From NCBI RefSeq assembly GCF_900547735.1, contig NZ_URHZ01000037.1, positions 1 through 50,573 of the forward strand: a stretch of 50,573 bases of DNA, read 5' to 3'. Numbering within the stretch: position 1 is the stretch's first letter; every line of letters starts with the position of its first letter. The position numbers and the translations under genes are program-made. This stretch comes from an uncultured Clostridium sp. (GTDB lineage: Bacteria > Bacillota > Clostridia > Lachnospirales > Lachnospiraceae). Positions 41,607 through 50,459 of the stretch are shown here, in pieces. The notes under the pieces are model-generated. The model was not told where the DNA came from. It saw nothing but the letters and a program-made list of their open reading frames with translations, and ran no database searches.

Positions 41607-43040
41607 ATGGAAATGTTAATTGGCGGAAAAAAGGCGGCAGGCAGCAGCCGGATCGAGATTCTGAATCCGGCGACGAATGAAGTGATTGACACGGTTCCCG
41701 CAGCGACGGAAGCGGAACTCGATTTGGCATTACAGTCGGCGACGGAAGGATTTTCAGAATGGTCCTCCAAGACGATTTTAGAACGGAACCGGATTCTCTA
41801 CCGCTATGCGGCGCTCGTGGAGGAGCACCGGAAAGAGCTTCAGGAGCTCTTGTGCAGGGAGAACGGAAAAAATATAAAGAATACAGAGATGGAATTGGAT
41901 GCAGTCCACGCCCTGTTTACCGGATATGCGGAGAAAGCGGCCCATCTTTATGGAGAAACGCTGCCGGGGGGTAACCAGATGACCAGTGATTCCAGGGACC
42001 TGGTATTTACGCGCTGGGAACCGCTGGGAGTTGTGGTCTGCCTGGTGCCCTTCAATTTTCCGGTGGACTTGTATGCGGAGAAGGCCGCGCCTGCTCTGGC
42101 CGCCGGTAACTCGGTTATCATAAAGCCGCCGACGGACTGTCCGCTCACCATCATCAGGCTGGTGGAACTGCTTCATGAGGCGGGCGTGCCGCCGAAGGCA
42201 GCTCAGGTGGTAACTGGGCGGGGGGGACTGATCGGAGAAAAACTCGTTTCAGATCCGAGGATTGCGGCGGTTTCATTGACCGGCAGTAACCAGGCGGGGG
42301 TGGAGACGTATCGGAGAGCAGCTAAAAACCTGACGAGAGTCTTTCTCGAGCTTGGGGGCAACGACGCTTTTATCGTCAACGAGGATGCGGATCTCAATCT
42401 GGCCGTGTCAGAAGCCGTTTTCGGGCGTATGGGAAACTGCGGCCAGACCTGCTGCGCCAGCAAGCGTTTCATCGTCCATCACCTAGTGGAGCAGGAATTC
42501 ACCCGGAAACTGGTGGAAGCCCTAAAGAAAGTAAAGATCGGCGATCCGATGGACCCGGAGCTGGACGAGGGCTGCATGATCAGCCGAAGCGCGGCCAGAC
42601 AGGTGGAAGAACAGGTGGCTTACACGGTAAGCCAGGGGGCATCCTGCGTCCTGGGCGGGAAAGTCTATGACGAGGTATATTTCCCTCCGACTGTTCTGAC
42701 CGGCGTCACGAGGGAGATGGATATTGCCAGGGATCTGGAGATATTCGGTCCCGTATTTCCGATTATCCCGTTTCAGACGATGGACGAGGCGATTGCGATC
42801 GCAAATCAGTCCTGCTATGGCCTGATGGGAGCTGTCTTCTCAAAAGATATCAAAACAGCCATGTCGGCAGCCGGCCGGATGCAGTGCGGAGGCGTGGTCA
42901 TCAACGGGGCCAGTGATTTCCGGTCCTCGGAGATGCCGTTCGGCGGATATAAAAAGAGCGGGATCGGGAGAGAAGGGATAGCCGGCACGCTCCGTGAGAT
43001 GATGCAGGAGAAATCCTATGTGCTGAAGCAGGTTTTCTAA
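41607..43040 (+). CDS. NAD(P)-dependent aldehyde dehydrogenase
   Basis: 477 residues, normal for the superfamily. Asn150 in VPFNFP, general base Glu248 in FLELGG and the nucleophile Cys282 in GQTCCASKR are in place; the NAD loop has SLTGSNQAG and the end has FGGYKKSGIGREG. The group resembles lactaldehyde, glycolaldehyde or succinate-semialdehyde dehydrogenases. Placed just after the regulator, it would oxidise the aldehyde released by the aldolase. ATG 41607 has GGAAGGGG 10 nt upstream; an in-frame TTG at 41577 is unlikely. Confidence 0.9.
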   Translation: MEMLIGGKKAAGSSRIEILNPATNEVIDTVPAATEAELDLALQSATEGFSEWSSKTILERNRILYRYAALVEEHRKELQELLCRENGKNIKNTEMELDAVHALFTGYAEKAAHLYGETLPGGNQMTSDSRDLVFTRWEPLGVVVCLVPFNFPVDLYAEKAAPALAAGNSVIIKPPTDCPLTIIRLVELLHEAGVPPKAAQVVTGRGGLIGEKLVSDPRIAAVSLTGSNQAGVETYRRAAKNLTRVFLELGGNDAFIVNEDADLNLAVSEAVFGRMGNCGQTCCASKRFIVHHLVEQEFTRKLVEALKKVKIGDPMDPELDEGCMISRSAARQVEEQVAYTVSQGASCVLGGKVYDEVYFPPTVLTGVTREMDIARDLEIFGPVFPIIPFQTMDEAIAIANQSCYGLMGAVFSKDIKTAMSAAGRMQCGGVVINGASDFRSSEMPFGGYKKSGIGREGIAGTLREMMQEKSYVLKQVF

Positions 43041-43204
43041 GCATGGGTGCTCTATAAGGTTCTCCGGCAGATTCTTCGGCAGCAAAGTTTTTACCGGTTT
43101 TCAGGCAGATGTAAATGTGATTTTTAGACAGTCCCGTGGATTTTTGCAGGAGATCTTTGTCAGCGCTTTGAAGATTGAAAAGTGGAAAAATGAATAAATA
43201 GTGG

Positions 43205-43241
43205 ATAGCTGCATGCCGGGGAAGAGAGGGCGTGCAGCTAT
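43205..43241 (+). terminator. Hairpin, probable terminator of the sugar island
   Basis: ATAGCTGCATGCC (43205-43217) and GGCGTGCAGCTAT (43229-43241) pair over 13 positions with one wobble. Only TT and then a mixed sequence follow, so termination strength is doubtful. The rest of the 389-nt spacer 43041-43429 shows no gene. Confidence 0.5.
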
Positions 43242-43348
43242 TTCGATCTTTATGGGAGGTATCAGTTTAGCTGCAGGAACCGGGCGCCGGATAGCGATAA
43301 TTCATTACTCCACCCTGCGTCGGCGTTCTCACTTTTCAACTACAGCAT

Positions 43349-43377
43349 TTGACTTTTTTCTCCAATCATGATAAATT
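43349..43377 (+). promoter_or_regulatory. Promoter of the M20 amidohydrolase gene
   Basis: TTGACT (43349-43354), 17 bp, TAAATT (43372-43377), about 50 nt before the start. Confidence 0.55.
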
Positions 43378-43429
43378 TATTAAATAAAATAGCAAAATTA
43401 CGCGTTGGCTTCTGCCGGAAAGTGACAGG

Positions 43430-44707
43430 ATGGAAAGACAAGACCTTTATATAGAAATCAACAGGGAAATTCAGCAGAATAAAGACGGACTGATAAAGCT
43501 GGGACGGGAGCTTTTTAGCTGCCCGGAGCCCGGTTTTAAAGAAGTGGAATCGAATCAGATTCTCACTTCTTTTTTGCGTGGACACGGGATTCCCTGCCGG
43601 TCGGATCTCTGTCTGACGGGGATTTTGGCAACGGTTGGCTCGGGGGACGGATACCACATCGCCCTGGTGGCCGATATGGATGCTCTGGTGGTGAACGACG
43701 GAGAGAAGAGTTATCCCTGTCATTCCTGCGGCCACAGTATCCAGACCGCCGTTATGGCCGGCGTCCTCAAGATGCTGAAGGATTTAAACATAGCGGAGGA
43801 GACGGGAGGGCGTATCAGTTTTATTGCCGCCCCGGCTGAAGAGTTTATAGAGTTCGATTACAGGCAAAAATTAAAAGAAGAAGGAAAAATCAATTATTTT
43901 TCCGGAAAACAGAACATGATAGAACAGGGAGTGTTCGACGATGTCGACTGTGTCCTGACCATGCATGTCAATGGGGAGACGGAAACGCTTTTTGACGTTA
44001 ACTCCACTCTGGCCGGTTTCATGGTAAAAAAGGCAGTCTTTACCGGACAGGCATCCCACTCGGGCGCGGCCGCGCATATGGGGCGCAATGCGCTTCACGG
44101 AGCGAGTCTCTGTATGGATGCCGTTGCCTATATGAAGGATCAGTTCCCGGCGGACGTGGGCCTTCAGATACATCCCGTCATTACGGAGTGCGGAGGCAGC
44201 GTCAATATTATCCCGGAGAAGGCGGTCCTGGAAACCTATGTCAGGGCCAACACGCTCGCGGATCTTCTGGAAGCGGGGGAGAAATTCGACCTCTGCGCCG
44301 TGCACTCTGCGGCAGCCCTCGGCCTGTCGTGCCGGATTGAAAACAGGACGGGATATATGCCGCTCAAACAGTCCAAAGAGCTGAATGAGATTATTTACCG
44401 CCATATGCGGGAAATCTGCCCCGAAGAGAAAATTATTAAAAATGTGGTTTCCGGAGCTTCCGGCGATATCGGGGATCTGGGATATCTGCTCCCGGCGGTC
44501 CAGTTTGGCTTTTCAGGGATAAGAGGGCGGATCCACAGCAGCGATTTTACGATTGTGGATGAAGAGAATGCCTATTTACACACGGCGGAGATTGTGATGA
44601 AGACCGTCTGTGACATCCTCACCTGCCCCGGTCTGCAGGTGAAAAATGAAGATTTTAAGGAACGCAAAGAGTTTTATCTGAAAAATTGGTTATACAAAGA
44701 AATGTAG
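43430..44707 (+). CDS. M20-family amidohydrolase/peptidase
   Basis: 425 residues. The metal site is visible as ALVADMDALVV (Asp near 84-86), CHSCGHSIQ (His about 100-104) and APAEEFIEF (the Glu pair near 145). The dimerisation domain follows with FTGQASHSGAAAHMGRNAL. This corresponds to the AbgB/aminoacylase-like branch that removes acyl or aryl groups from amino acids or dipeptides. The start has only a weak ribosome site (AAGTGACAGG). It ends in a hairpin at 44742 and is probably independent of the nucleoside operon. Confidence 0.85.
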   Translation: MERQDLYIEINREIQQNKDGLIKLGRELFSCPEPGFKEVESNQILTSFLRGHGIPCRSDLCLTGILATVGSGDGYHIALVADMDALVVNDGEKSYPCHSCGHSIQTAVMAGVLKMLKDLNIAEETGGRISFIAAPAEEFIEFDYRQKLKEEGKINYFSGKQNMIEQGVFDDVDCVLTMHVNGETETLFDVNSTLAGFMVKKAVFTGQASHSGAAAHMGRNALHGASLCMDAVAYMKDQFPADVGLQIHPVITECGGSVNIIPEKAVLETYVRANTLADLLEAGEKFDLCAVHSAAALGLSCRIENRTGYMPLKQSKELNEIIYRHMREICPEEKIIKNVVSGASGDIGDLGYLLPAVQFGFSGIRGRIHSSDFTIVDEENAYLHTAEIVMKTVCDILTCPGLQVKNEDFKERKEFYLKNWLYKEM

Positions 44708-44741
44708 ATGAAATAACAGAAGATGAAAAAGCAGTTTGGAG

Positions 44742-44761
44742 GCGCATTTTCAAAAATGCGC
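44742..44761 (+). terminator. Hairpin after the M20 gene
   Basis: GCGCATTT-TCAA-AAATGCGC, perfect 8-bp stem, followed by TTATAAG. A weak terminator at best; deoD starts 47 nt later. Confidence 0.5.
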
Positions 44762-44807
44762 TTATAAGCATATAAACAGTCTAAAATAATAATCAGGAGG
44801 AATGACT

Positions 44808-45527
44808 ATGTCAGAACACAACACACCAACACCACACATCGGAGCACAGGCAGGAGAGATTGCGGAAACAATACTTTTACCGGGTGATCCGCTTAGGGCG
44901 AAATATATTGCAGATAATTTCCTGACCGATGTAAAACAGTTTAACGCTACGAGAAATATGTTTGGCTATACCGGATACTATAAAGGAAAACGCGTGTCCG
45001 TCATGGGAACCGGCATGGGCTGCCCTTCCATCGGAATCTACTCCTATGAGCTGATTCATTTTTACGGATGCAAGAACCTGATCCGCGTCGGAACGGCCGG
45101 AGCGCTCCGCCCCGAAGTAAAAGTGCGCGATATGGTATTCGGAATGGGAGCCTGCACCACATCCAACTATGTAAAACAGTTCCGCCTGCCGGGCGATTAC
45201 GCCTGCATCTGCAGCTATGAACTCCTTGCAAAGGGAGTAAAGGCGGCAGAGGCGAAAGGACTTAACTACCATGTGGGGAATGTCTTAAGTTCCGATATGT
45301 TCTACAATCCGGATCTTCCTCCCGCAGGGACGACATGGGATAAGATGGGAGTCCTGGCGGTGGAGATGGAGGCGGCGGCTCTCTACAGCAACGCAGCGTA
45401 TGCGGGAGTTAATGCACTTTGCATCCTGACAATCTCCGATTCCGCAGTGACCGGGGAGGCAACGACGGCCGAGGAACGCCAGACCACATTTACCAATATG
45501 ATGGAAGTGGCTCTGGAACTGGCATAA
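44808..45527 (+). CDS. deoD: Purine nucleoside phosphorylase, DeoD type
   Basis: 239 residues, the size of hexameric DeoD enzymes. Family signatures are TPHIGAQAGEIAETILLPGD near the start, VMGTGMGCPSIGIYSYEL, VGTAGAL, the substrate-site VEMEAAALY and the catalytic Asp in TISDSAVTGE. It splits purine (deoxy)nucleosides with phosphate to base and sugar-1-phosphate. ATG 44808 lies seven bases after AGGAGG; the ATG at 44802 is only one base from it. Directly upstream of the nucleoside ABC importer genes, it completes an uptake-and-salvage unit. Confidence 0.95.
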   Translation: MSEHNTPTPHIGAQAGEIAETILLPGDPLRAKYIADNFLTDVKQFNATRNMFGYTGYYKGKRVSVMGTGMGCPSIGIYSYELIHFYGCKNLIRVGTAGALRPEVKVRDMVFGMGACTTSNYVKQFRLPGDYACICSYELLAKGVKAAEAKGLNYHVGNVLSSDMFYNPDLPPAGTTWDKMGVLAVEMEAAALYSNAAYAGVNALCILTISDSAVTGEATTAEERQTTFTNMMEVALELA

Positions 45528-45596
45528 ACAGGTTACTTTATACTCCGTATGCAGTAACGGAAATACACGAACAGAAGAATAATAAGGGGAATGACT

Positions 45597-47135
45597 ATGG
45601 CAGAGGAAATTTTACGGGTGGAAGACCTGACTAAAATTTATCCGGGCGGCGTTCTGGCTAATTACAATATCAACTTCAGTGTGGACAAGGGAGAAATCCA
45701 TGCACTGGTGGGAGAGAATGGAGCCGGAAAGTCTACTCTGATGAAGATGCTGTTTGGTATCGAAGAGATCACAAGCGGTAAAGTATTCCTTCATGGACAG
45801 GAAGTGCATTTTCATTCCAGTAAGGATGCGATCGAACACGGGATCGGTATGGTCCACCAGCATATGATGCTGGTGCCGTCACTGACCGTTGCGGAGAATC
45901 TGGTACTGGGAATTGAGCAAAAGAAGGGACTTTTCCTGGATCAGAAAAGAGCGGTGCAGGTGACCGAGGAAATCTCAAAAAAGTATAACCTTCATGTGGA
46001 AGCCACAAAGAGGGTGCGTGACATTTCCATCGGAATGAAGCAAAAGCTGGAGATTTTAAAAACCATGTACCGCGGCGCAAAGATTATTATACTGGATGAG
46101 CCTACGGCCGTACTTGCCCCGCAGGAGACGGAAGAGCTTTTTGAACAGCTTTTAAACCTCAAGAAAGAGGGATACACGATTATCTTTATTTCCCACAAGC
46201 TCCATGAGGTGAAATACCTCTGCGACCGGCTGACCGTGTTAAAGGACGGCCGCTCGATAGGCACTTACCGGGTGGAAGATGTGACGGCGGAGGAGATCTC
46301 GCGCCTGATGGTGGGACGTGACGTCAAACTGGAATACGAAAAGACGCCTCAGGATTTTGGAGAGAAGATTCTGACGGTGGAGAACTTAAGCTATACCGAC
46401 AAATTCGGCACGAAGAAGCTGGATGACCTCTGTTTCTCCTTAAGACAGGGCGAGGTGCTCGGCATTGCCGGCATCGAGGGCAACGGACAGAAGGAAGCAA
46501 TGGAGATCCTGACCGGCAACATGAAGGCGGAGAGCGGCTCCATCCTGTACCGGGGCGAAGATCTCTGCAAAAAGACGATCCGGGAGAACCGGAAGCTGGG
46601 CATTGCCCATGTGCCCGAGGACCGCAACTTGAACGGCAGCGCGCCGGAGATGAGCGTGCGCGACAACCTGATTGCGGCCAGCCTTGATAAACTTTCCAAA
46701 AATTCGATTCTGGATCAGAAGGCCATAGAAAGCTACTGCGAAAGCTGTGTTGCGGACTTTAAAGTTAAGACGTCCAGCCTCGATATCAGCATCAAGAGCC
46801 TTTCCGGCGGCAATATCCAGAAGGCCATTGTGGCGAGAGAATTTACGGCGGGTGCGGATGTCATCATCCTGAACCAGCCGACCCGCGGCGTGGACGTGGG
46901 CGCCATGGAGTTTATCCACAAAAAGATTCTGGAGATGAGGGATGAGAATAAATCCCTGATTCTCGTAAGCGCCGACCTGGCGGAGTTAAAGGCACTAAGC
47001 GATCGCGTGATTGTATTCCATCAGGGAAAGATCGCGGGTGTCTTAGACGATGTCCCGAATACGACGGAAGAAGAGCTTGGCCTTTACATGCTGGGTCTTA
47101 AATCCGATTCCGAAGAGAAGCTTAAGGAGGCGTAA
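45597..47135 (+). CDS. Nucleoside ABC transporter double ATPase (NupA/YufO type)
   Basis: 512 residues with two ATPase domains. Domain 1: Walker A GENGAGKST (about 37-45), a signature region ISIGMKQKLEILKTM and Walker B IIILDEPTAVLAPQE. Domain 2: GIEGNGQKEAMEILTG in the loop position, signature LSGGNIQKAIVAREF and ILNQPTRGVDVGAMEF, where the Walker B Asp-Glu is replaced by Asn-Gln, a feature of this transporter group. ATG 45597 has AAGGGGAATGACT upstream. It powers uptake with the two permeases that follow. Confidence 0.93.
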   Translation: MAEEILRVEDLTKIYPGGVLANYNINFSVDKGEIHALVGENGAGKSTLMKMLFGIEEITSGKVFLHGQEVHFHSSKDAIEHGIGMVHQHMMLVPSLTVAENLVLGIEQKKGLFLDQKRAVQVTEEISKKYNLHVEATKRVRDISIGMKQKLEILKTMYRGAKIIILDEPTAVLAPQETEELFEQLLNLKKEGYTIIFISHKLHEVKYLCDRLTVLKDGRSIGTYRVEDVTAEEISRLMVGRDVKLEYEKTPQDFGEKILTVENLSYTDKFGTKKLDDLCFSLRQGEVLGIAGIEGNGQKEAMEILTGNMKAESGSILYRGEDLCKKTIRENRKLGIAHVPEDRNLNGSAPEMSVRDNLIAASLDKLSKNSILDQKAIESYCESCVADFKVKTSSLDISIKSLSGGNIQKAIVAREFTAGADVIILNQPTRGVDVGAMEFIHKKILEMRDENKSLILVSADLAELKALSDRVIVFHQGKIAGVLDDVPNTTEEELGLYMLGLKSDSEEKLKEA

Positions 47136-47136
47136 G

Positions 47137-48216
47137 ATGAACAAGAAGAAAAAGTTTGAATGGTATGGAGTGATCCGCGTAACGGCATCCATCCTGATCG
47201 CCCTTCTGATAGCGGCAGTGATTATCTTTGCGGTGGCGGACGATCCGTGGACGGCTCTTTACAAATTCCTGCTCGGGCCATTTTCAACAAAGAGAAACTT
47301 CTTTAACGTAATTGAGACGATGATTCCGCTTGTATTCTGCGGACTTGCCATCAATGTCATGCATAAGAGTGGCCTGTTTTCCATGGTGGCCGACAGCTCC
47401 TTCTATTTTGCAGGCGTCATGGCGGCGTCAATCGCCATTGCCTGTCCGATGCCGAATATCGTGCATCAGATTGTAATTCTCATCGCTGCCACGGCGGTGG
47501 GCGGCGTGATTGGCATCATCCCGGTTCTCATCAAGAAAAAGACCGGCGCCAACGAGCTTGTGATTTCGCTGATGATGAACTACATCTTTTTTAACTTCGG
47601 CTACTGGCTGATCAGAAAGTTTTTCCTGGACACCTCCAACGGCTCATTCTCCATCGGGTTCCAGCCGACGGCGACCCTGGGCAAGATGATGAAAGGGACA
47701 AACACCCACTATGGTCTGATTATCATGATTATCGCGGTAATCATCATGTGGATTCTGATGGACAAGTCAAAGTTCGGCCGTGAACTTAAAATCACCGGTT
47801 CCAATGAGAACTTTGCAAAATACGCGGGTATTAAAATCGGCGGAGTCGTGATCGGTTCCCAGCTCATCGGCGGTATGCTGGCCGGTCTCGGCGGCGGCGT
47901 CGAGATGATCGGAATGTACAAGAAATTCCAGTGGATTACGGCCCAGACCTATGTGTGGGACGGTATTTTAATCAACCTGCTGGCCGGGACAAAACCGCTC
48001 ATGATACCTGTTTCCGCCTTTTTCATCTCTTATATCCGTATCGGAGCCCTGGTAATGTCCAGGGGCGGCGACGTGGACTCTGAGATCGTTTCCATCATCC
48101 AGGGTATCATGATCATGCTGATCGCCTCCGAGCGGTTCCTGTATAAGATGAAGAAGAATAAAGAAGAAAGAGAAGCGCTGCAAAACCAGACGGTGGATGC
48201 AGAAGGCGCGATCTAA
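47137..48216 (+). CDS. Nucleoside ABC transporter permease 1 (NupB/YufP type)
   Basis: 359 residues, polytopic, with a basic N-terminus (MNKKKKFEWYG) and a long charged C-terminal tail. The segment GANELVISLMMNYIFFNFGY and the ATPase contact KITGSNENFAKYAGIKIGGV are characteristic. It pairs with the next permease to form the membrane channel for purine nucleosides. ATG 47137 is one base after the ATPase stop, with AAGGAGGCGTAAG in front, so translation is coupled. Confidence 0.92.
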   Translation: MNKKKKFEWYGVIRVTASILIALLIAAVIIFAVADDPWTALYKFLLGPFSTKRNFFNVIETMIPLVFCGLAINVMHKSGLFSMVADSSFYFAGVMAASIAIACPMPNIVHQIVILIAATAVGGVIGIIPVLIKKKTGANELVISLMMNYIFFNFGYWLIRKFFLDTSNGSFSIGFQPTATLGKMMKGTNTHYGLIIMIIAVIIMWILMDKSKFGRELKITGSNENFAKYAGIKIGGVVIGSQLIGGMLAGLGGGVEMIGMYKKFQWITAQTYVWDGILINLLAGTKPLMIPVSAFFISYIRIGALVMSRGGDVDSEIVSIIQGIMIMLIASERFLYKMKKNKEEREALQNQTVDAEGAI

Positions 48217-48227
48217 GGAGGGGAAAA

Positions 48228-49142
48228 ATGGACTTTATAACAAATCTTGATTTTTGGTTTACCGTTCTCCGCGCCACGACACCGGTTCTCTTTGCCACGA
48301 TGGCGGCCCTGATTGCCAGCCGTTCGGGCGTACTTAATCTGGGACTGGAGGGAGCGATGACAATCGCGGCTCTCTGCGGAGTTTTAGGCAGCGGCTTTAC
48401 GGGAAGTCTTCTGGTGGGAGCGATTGCGGGCCTTGCGGCGGGAATTGCCTTTACCATGCTGCTTGCTTATTTTGTACAGCATCTGAAAGCCAATCAGGTT
48501 ATCACCGGTGTGGCGCTTAACCTGGCGGCCAGCGGCGGTTCCGTATTCTGTCTGTATTCCATTACGGGAGATAAGAATGCCAGCAACTCTCTGGCATCAT
48601 CGGCTTTTCCGGCGCTGCAGATTCCGGTGATCAAAGATATCCCGGGACTGGGCGACGTTCTGTCCGGACATAACAGTTTGACTTATATCGCATTTATTGT
48701 TACAATCTTGATGTTCATTATGCTTAAAAAGACGTCCTTCGGCATCCATATCAGGGCCGTGGGAGAATCGGAAGAGGCAGCCCGCTCCGTCGGCATCAAT
48801 GTAAAAAAGGTGCGCTACCAGGCCATGTTTATCAGCGGTTTCTTAGCTTCCCTTGGAGGAATGTACCTGTCCATGGGATATGTAAACCGTTTTACCTCCG
48901 GTATGGTTGCGGGCCGCGGCTACATCGCGCTGGCAACCAATGCAATGGCGGCCGGCAATGCGCTGATGGGAATGGTCAGTTCCATCCTTTACGGCTTCGG
49001 CAGCGGTATTTCCATCTATCTGCAGAACAACAATGTGGATCCGTACCTTATTACGATTATTCCTTACGCGTCCATCATCATTTTCTATGTAATATTCAGT
49101 TTCTATTACAAGGTAAAGAGAAAGACCGAGGATTCTTTGTAA
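48228..49142 (+). CDS. Nucleoside ABC transporter permease 2 (NupC/YufQ type)
   Basis: 304 residues with about eight to ten hydrophobic segments. Typical parts are LIASRSGVLNLGLEGAMTIA near residue 30, HLKANQVITGVALNLAASGG, and the ATPase contact IRAVGESEEAARSVGINVKK. AAGGAGGGGAAAA precedes the start, 11 nt after permease 1. Together the two permeases make an asymmetric channel, as in BmpA-associated transporters. Confidence 0.92.
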   Translation: MDFITNLDFWFTVLRATTPVLFATMAALIASRSGVLNLGLEGAMTIAALCGVLGSGFTGSLLVGAIAGLAAGIAFTMLLAYFVQHLKANQVITGVALNLAASGGSVFCLYSITGDKNASNSLASSAFPALQIPVIKDIPGLGDVLSGHNSLTYIAFIVTILMFIMLKKTSFGIHIRAVGESEEAARSVGINVKKVRYQAMFISGFLASLGGMYLSMGYVNRFTSGMVAGRGYIALATNAMAAGNALMGMVSSILYGFGSGISIYLQNNNVDPYLITIIPYASIIIFYVIFSFYYKVKRKTEDSL

Positions 49143-49153
49143 AATTATTTTTA

Positions 49154-49200
49154 TATGTTATCTTTATGCTATCTTTGGGAAAAGCGCCCTTTGATATAAA
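49154..49200 (+). promoter_or_regulatory. Putative separate promoter of the BMP lipoprotein with tandem repeats
   Basis: TATGTTATCTT (49154-49164) is repeated at once as TATGCTATCTT (49165-49175), 10 of 11 bases, one helical turn apart. Downstream TGATATAAA (49192-49200) is an extended -10. A dedicated promoter would allow the binding protein to be made in excess of the permeases. Confidence 0.5.
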
Positions 49201-49232
49201 ATACTTATTCACACGTTCTAAGGAGGAACATT

Positions 49233-50411
49233 ATGAGAAAATCAATTAAAAAAGCAGCAGCGATCATCCTGACTGCGGCAATGGCAATGTCCATGACTGC
49301 CTGCGGAGGCGGCAAAACGGCGGAAGAGACGAAAGCGCCTGCAGGAAGTGAAGCAGAGCCGGCAGCAGACGGTGAAACAAAAGCAGCAGACGCAGCGGGA
49401 AGCGGAGAAAAGTTAAAAATGACACTCTGCATCGGCCGTAAAAATGACCTTTCTTTCCAGCAGTCCGCCTATGAAGGAGCTATGAGAGTCCAGGAAGAGA
49501 TGGGCGACAAATTTGAAGTTAACGTTGTTGAGATGGGTGACGACACGACAAAATGGCAGGCAGCTTTCTACGATGCGGCAGACAGCGGCGCAGACATTAT
49601 CGTGGGAACCGGTTTCCAGAACAAGGAAAACTTTGAGACAATCCCGCTGGAGTACCCGGATACAAAATTCATCCTCTTTGACCAGGATGTAGATTATACT
49701 TCCGGTGACTTAGGCAACGTATTAACCGTATTATTCGATTCCAACCAGTCCGGTTTCCTTGCAGGAGCCGTAGCAGCATACTACACAACAGGCGAGAATG
49801 CAGCCAACACGGACAAGACCATCGGTTTTGTAGGCGGCACAGAGAGCACAACCGTTAACAACTTCCTCGTAGGCTATGCAGAGGGAGCTAAATACGTAGA
49901 TCCAGAGACAAAGATTTTAACAGCTTACGTTGGTGACTTTATGGATACTGCAAAAGCAAAAGATCTTGCCAATGCACAGATTTCCGAAGGCGCAGACATC
50001 GTATTCCAGGTAGCAGGCGGCGCAGGCAACGGCGTTATCGAAGCAGCGGCAGAGAAAGACGGCGTTATGGCCATCGGCGTAGACAGCGACCAGTACAGAA
50101 CACTGGAAGGCTCCAACTTACAGGCATCCGTAATTACATCCAGCTTAAAGCTTCTTGACAATGCATTATTCAAAATCTGTTCCGACTATGTGGCAGATCC
50201 TTCCAAAGTTCCGTTTGGAACAACTGTAACATACGGTCTGAAAGATGATGCCGTAGGTATCGTATTCAACGACAACCTGACAAAGAGCATCGGTGAAGAA
50301 AATGTTGCCAAGGTAGAAGAAATCCTTGGAAAGATCCAGTCCGGCGAAATCAAGGTATCCGATGTTGCCGAATTAACAACCGATCAGGTAAAAGACATTG
50401 TGAATAACTAA
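49233..50411 (+). CDS. BMP-family nucleoside-binding lipoprotein
   Basis: 392 residues. A lipoprotein signal ending MSMTAC (Cys24) and a Glu/Ala/Lys-rich linker (about 25-66) precede the BMP fold (CIGRKNDLSFQQSAYEGAMR, GFVGGTESTTVNNFLVGYAEG, VFQVAGGAGNGVIEAAAEKD, VDSDQYRTLEGS). It captures purine nucleosides for the upstream importer. Ribosome site TAAGGAGGAACATT. Codon use differs from its neighbours: alanine is mostly GCA and leucine often TTA, as if tuned for high expression. Placing the binding protein last is the reverse of the common order. Confidence 0.93.
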   Translation: MRKSIKKAAAIILTAAMAMSMTACGGGKTAEETKAPAGSEAEPAADGETKAADAAGSGEKLKMTLCIGRKNDLSFQQSAYEGAMRVQEEMGDKFEVNVVEMGDDTTKWQAAFYDAADSGADIIVGTGFQNKENFETIPLEYPDTKFILFDQDVDYTSGDLGNVLTVLFDSNQSGFLAGAVAAYYTTGENAANTDKTIGFVGGTESTTVNNFLVGYAEGAKYVDPETKILTAYVGDFMDTAKAKDLANAQISEGADIVFQVAGGAGNGVIEAAAEKDGVMAIGVDSDQYRTLEGSNLQASVITSSLKLLDNALFKICSDYVADPSKVPFGTTVTYGLKDDAVGIVFNDNLTKSIGEENVAKVEEILGKIQSGEIKVSDVAELTTDQVKDIVNN

Positions 50412-50426
50412 TTTTGTATGCAGATG

Positions 50427-50459
50427 CATCCCGGCGGGGCCTGAAAGTCCCCCGGGATG
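50427..50459 (+). terminator. Hairpin after the BMP gene
   Basis: CATCCCGG (50427-50434) and CCGGGATG (50452-50459), perfect 8-bp stem. No T-run follows, so it may be only a 3' stabiliser. Nothing else is seen up to the window end. Confidence 0.5.

Noticed and set aside
49154..49175. Start of a CRISPR-like array
   Set aside because: Only two adjacent 11-bp units with no spacers or cas genes; more likely a regulatory direct repeat.
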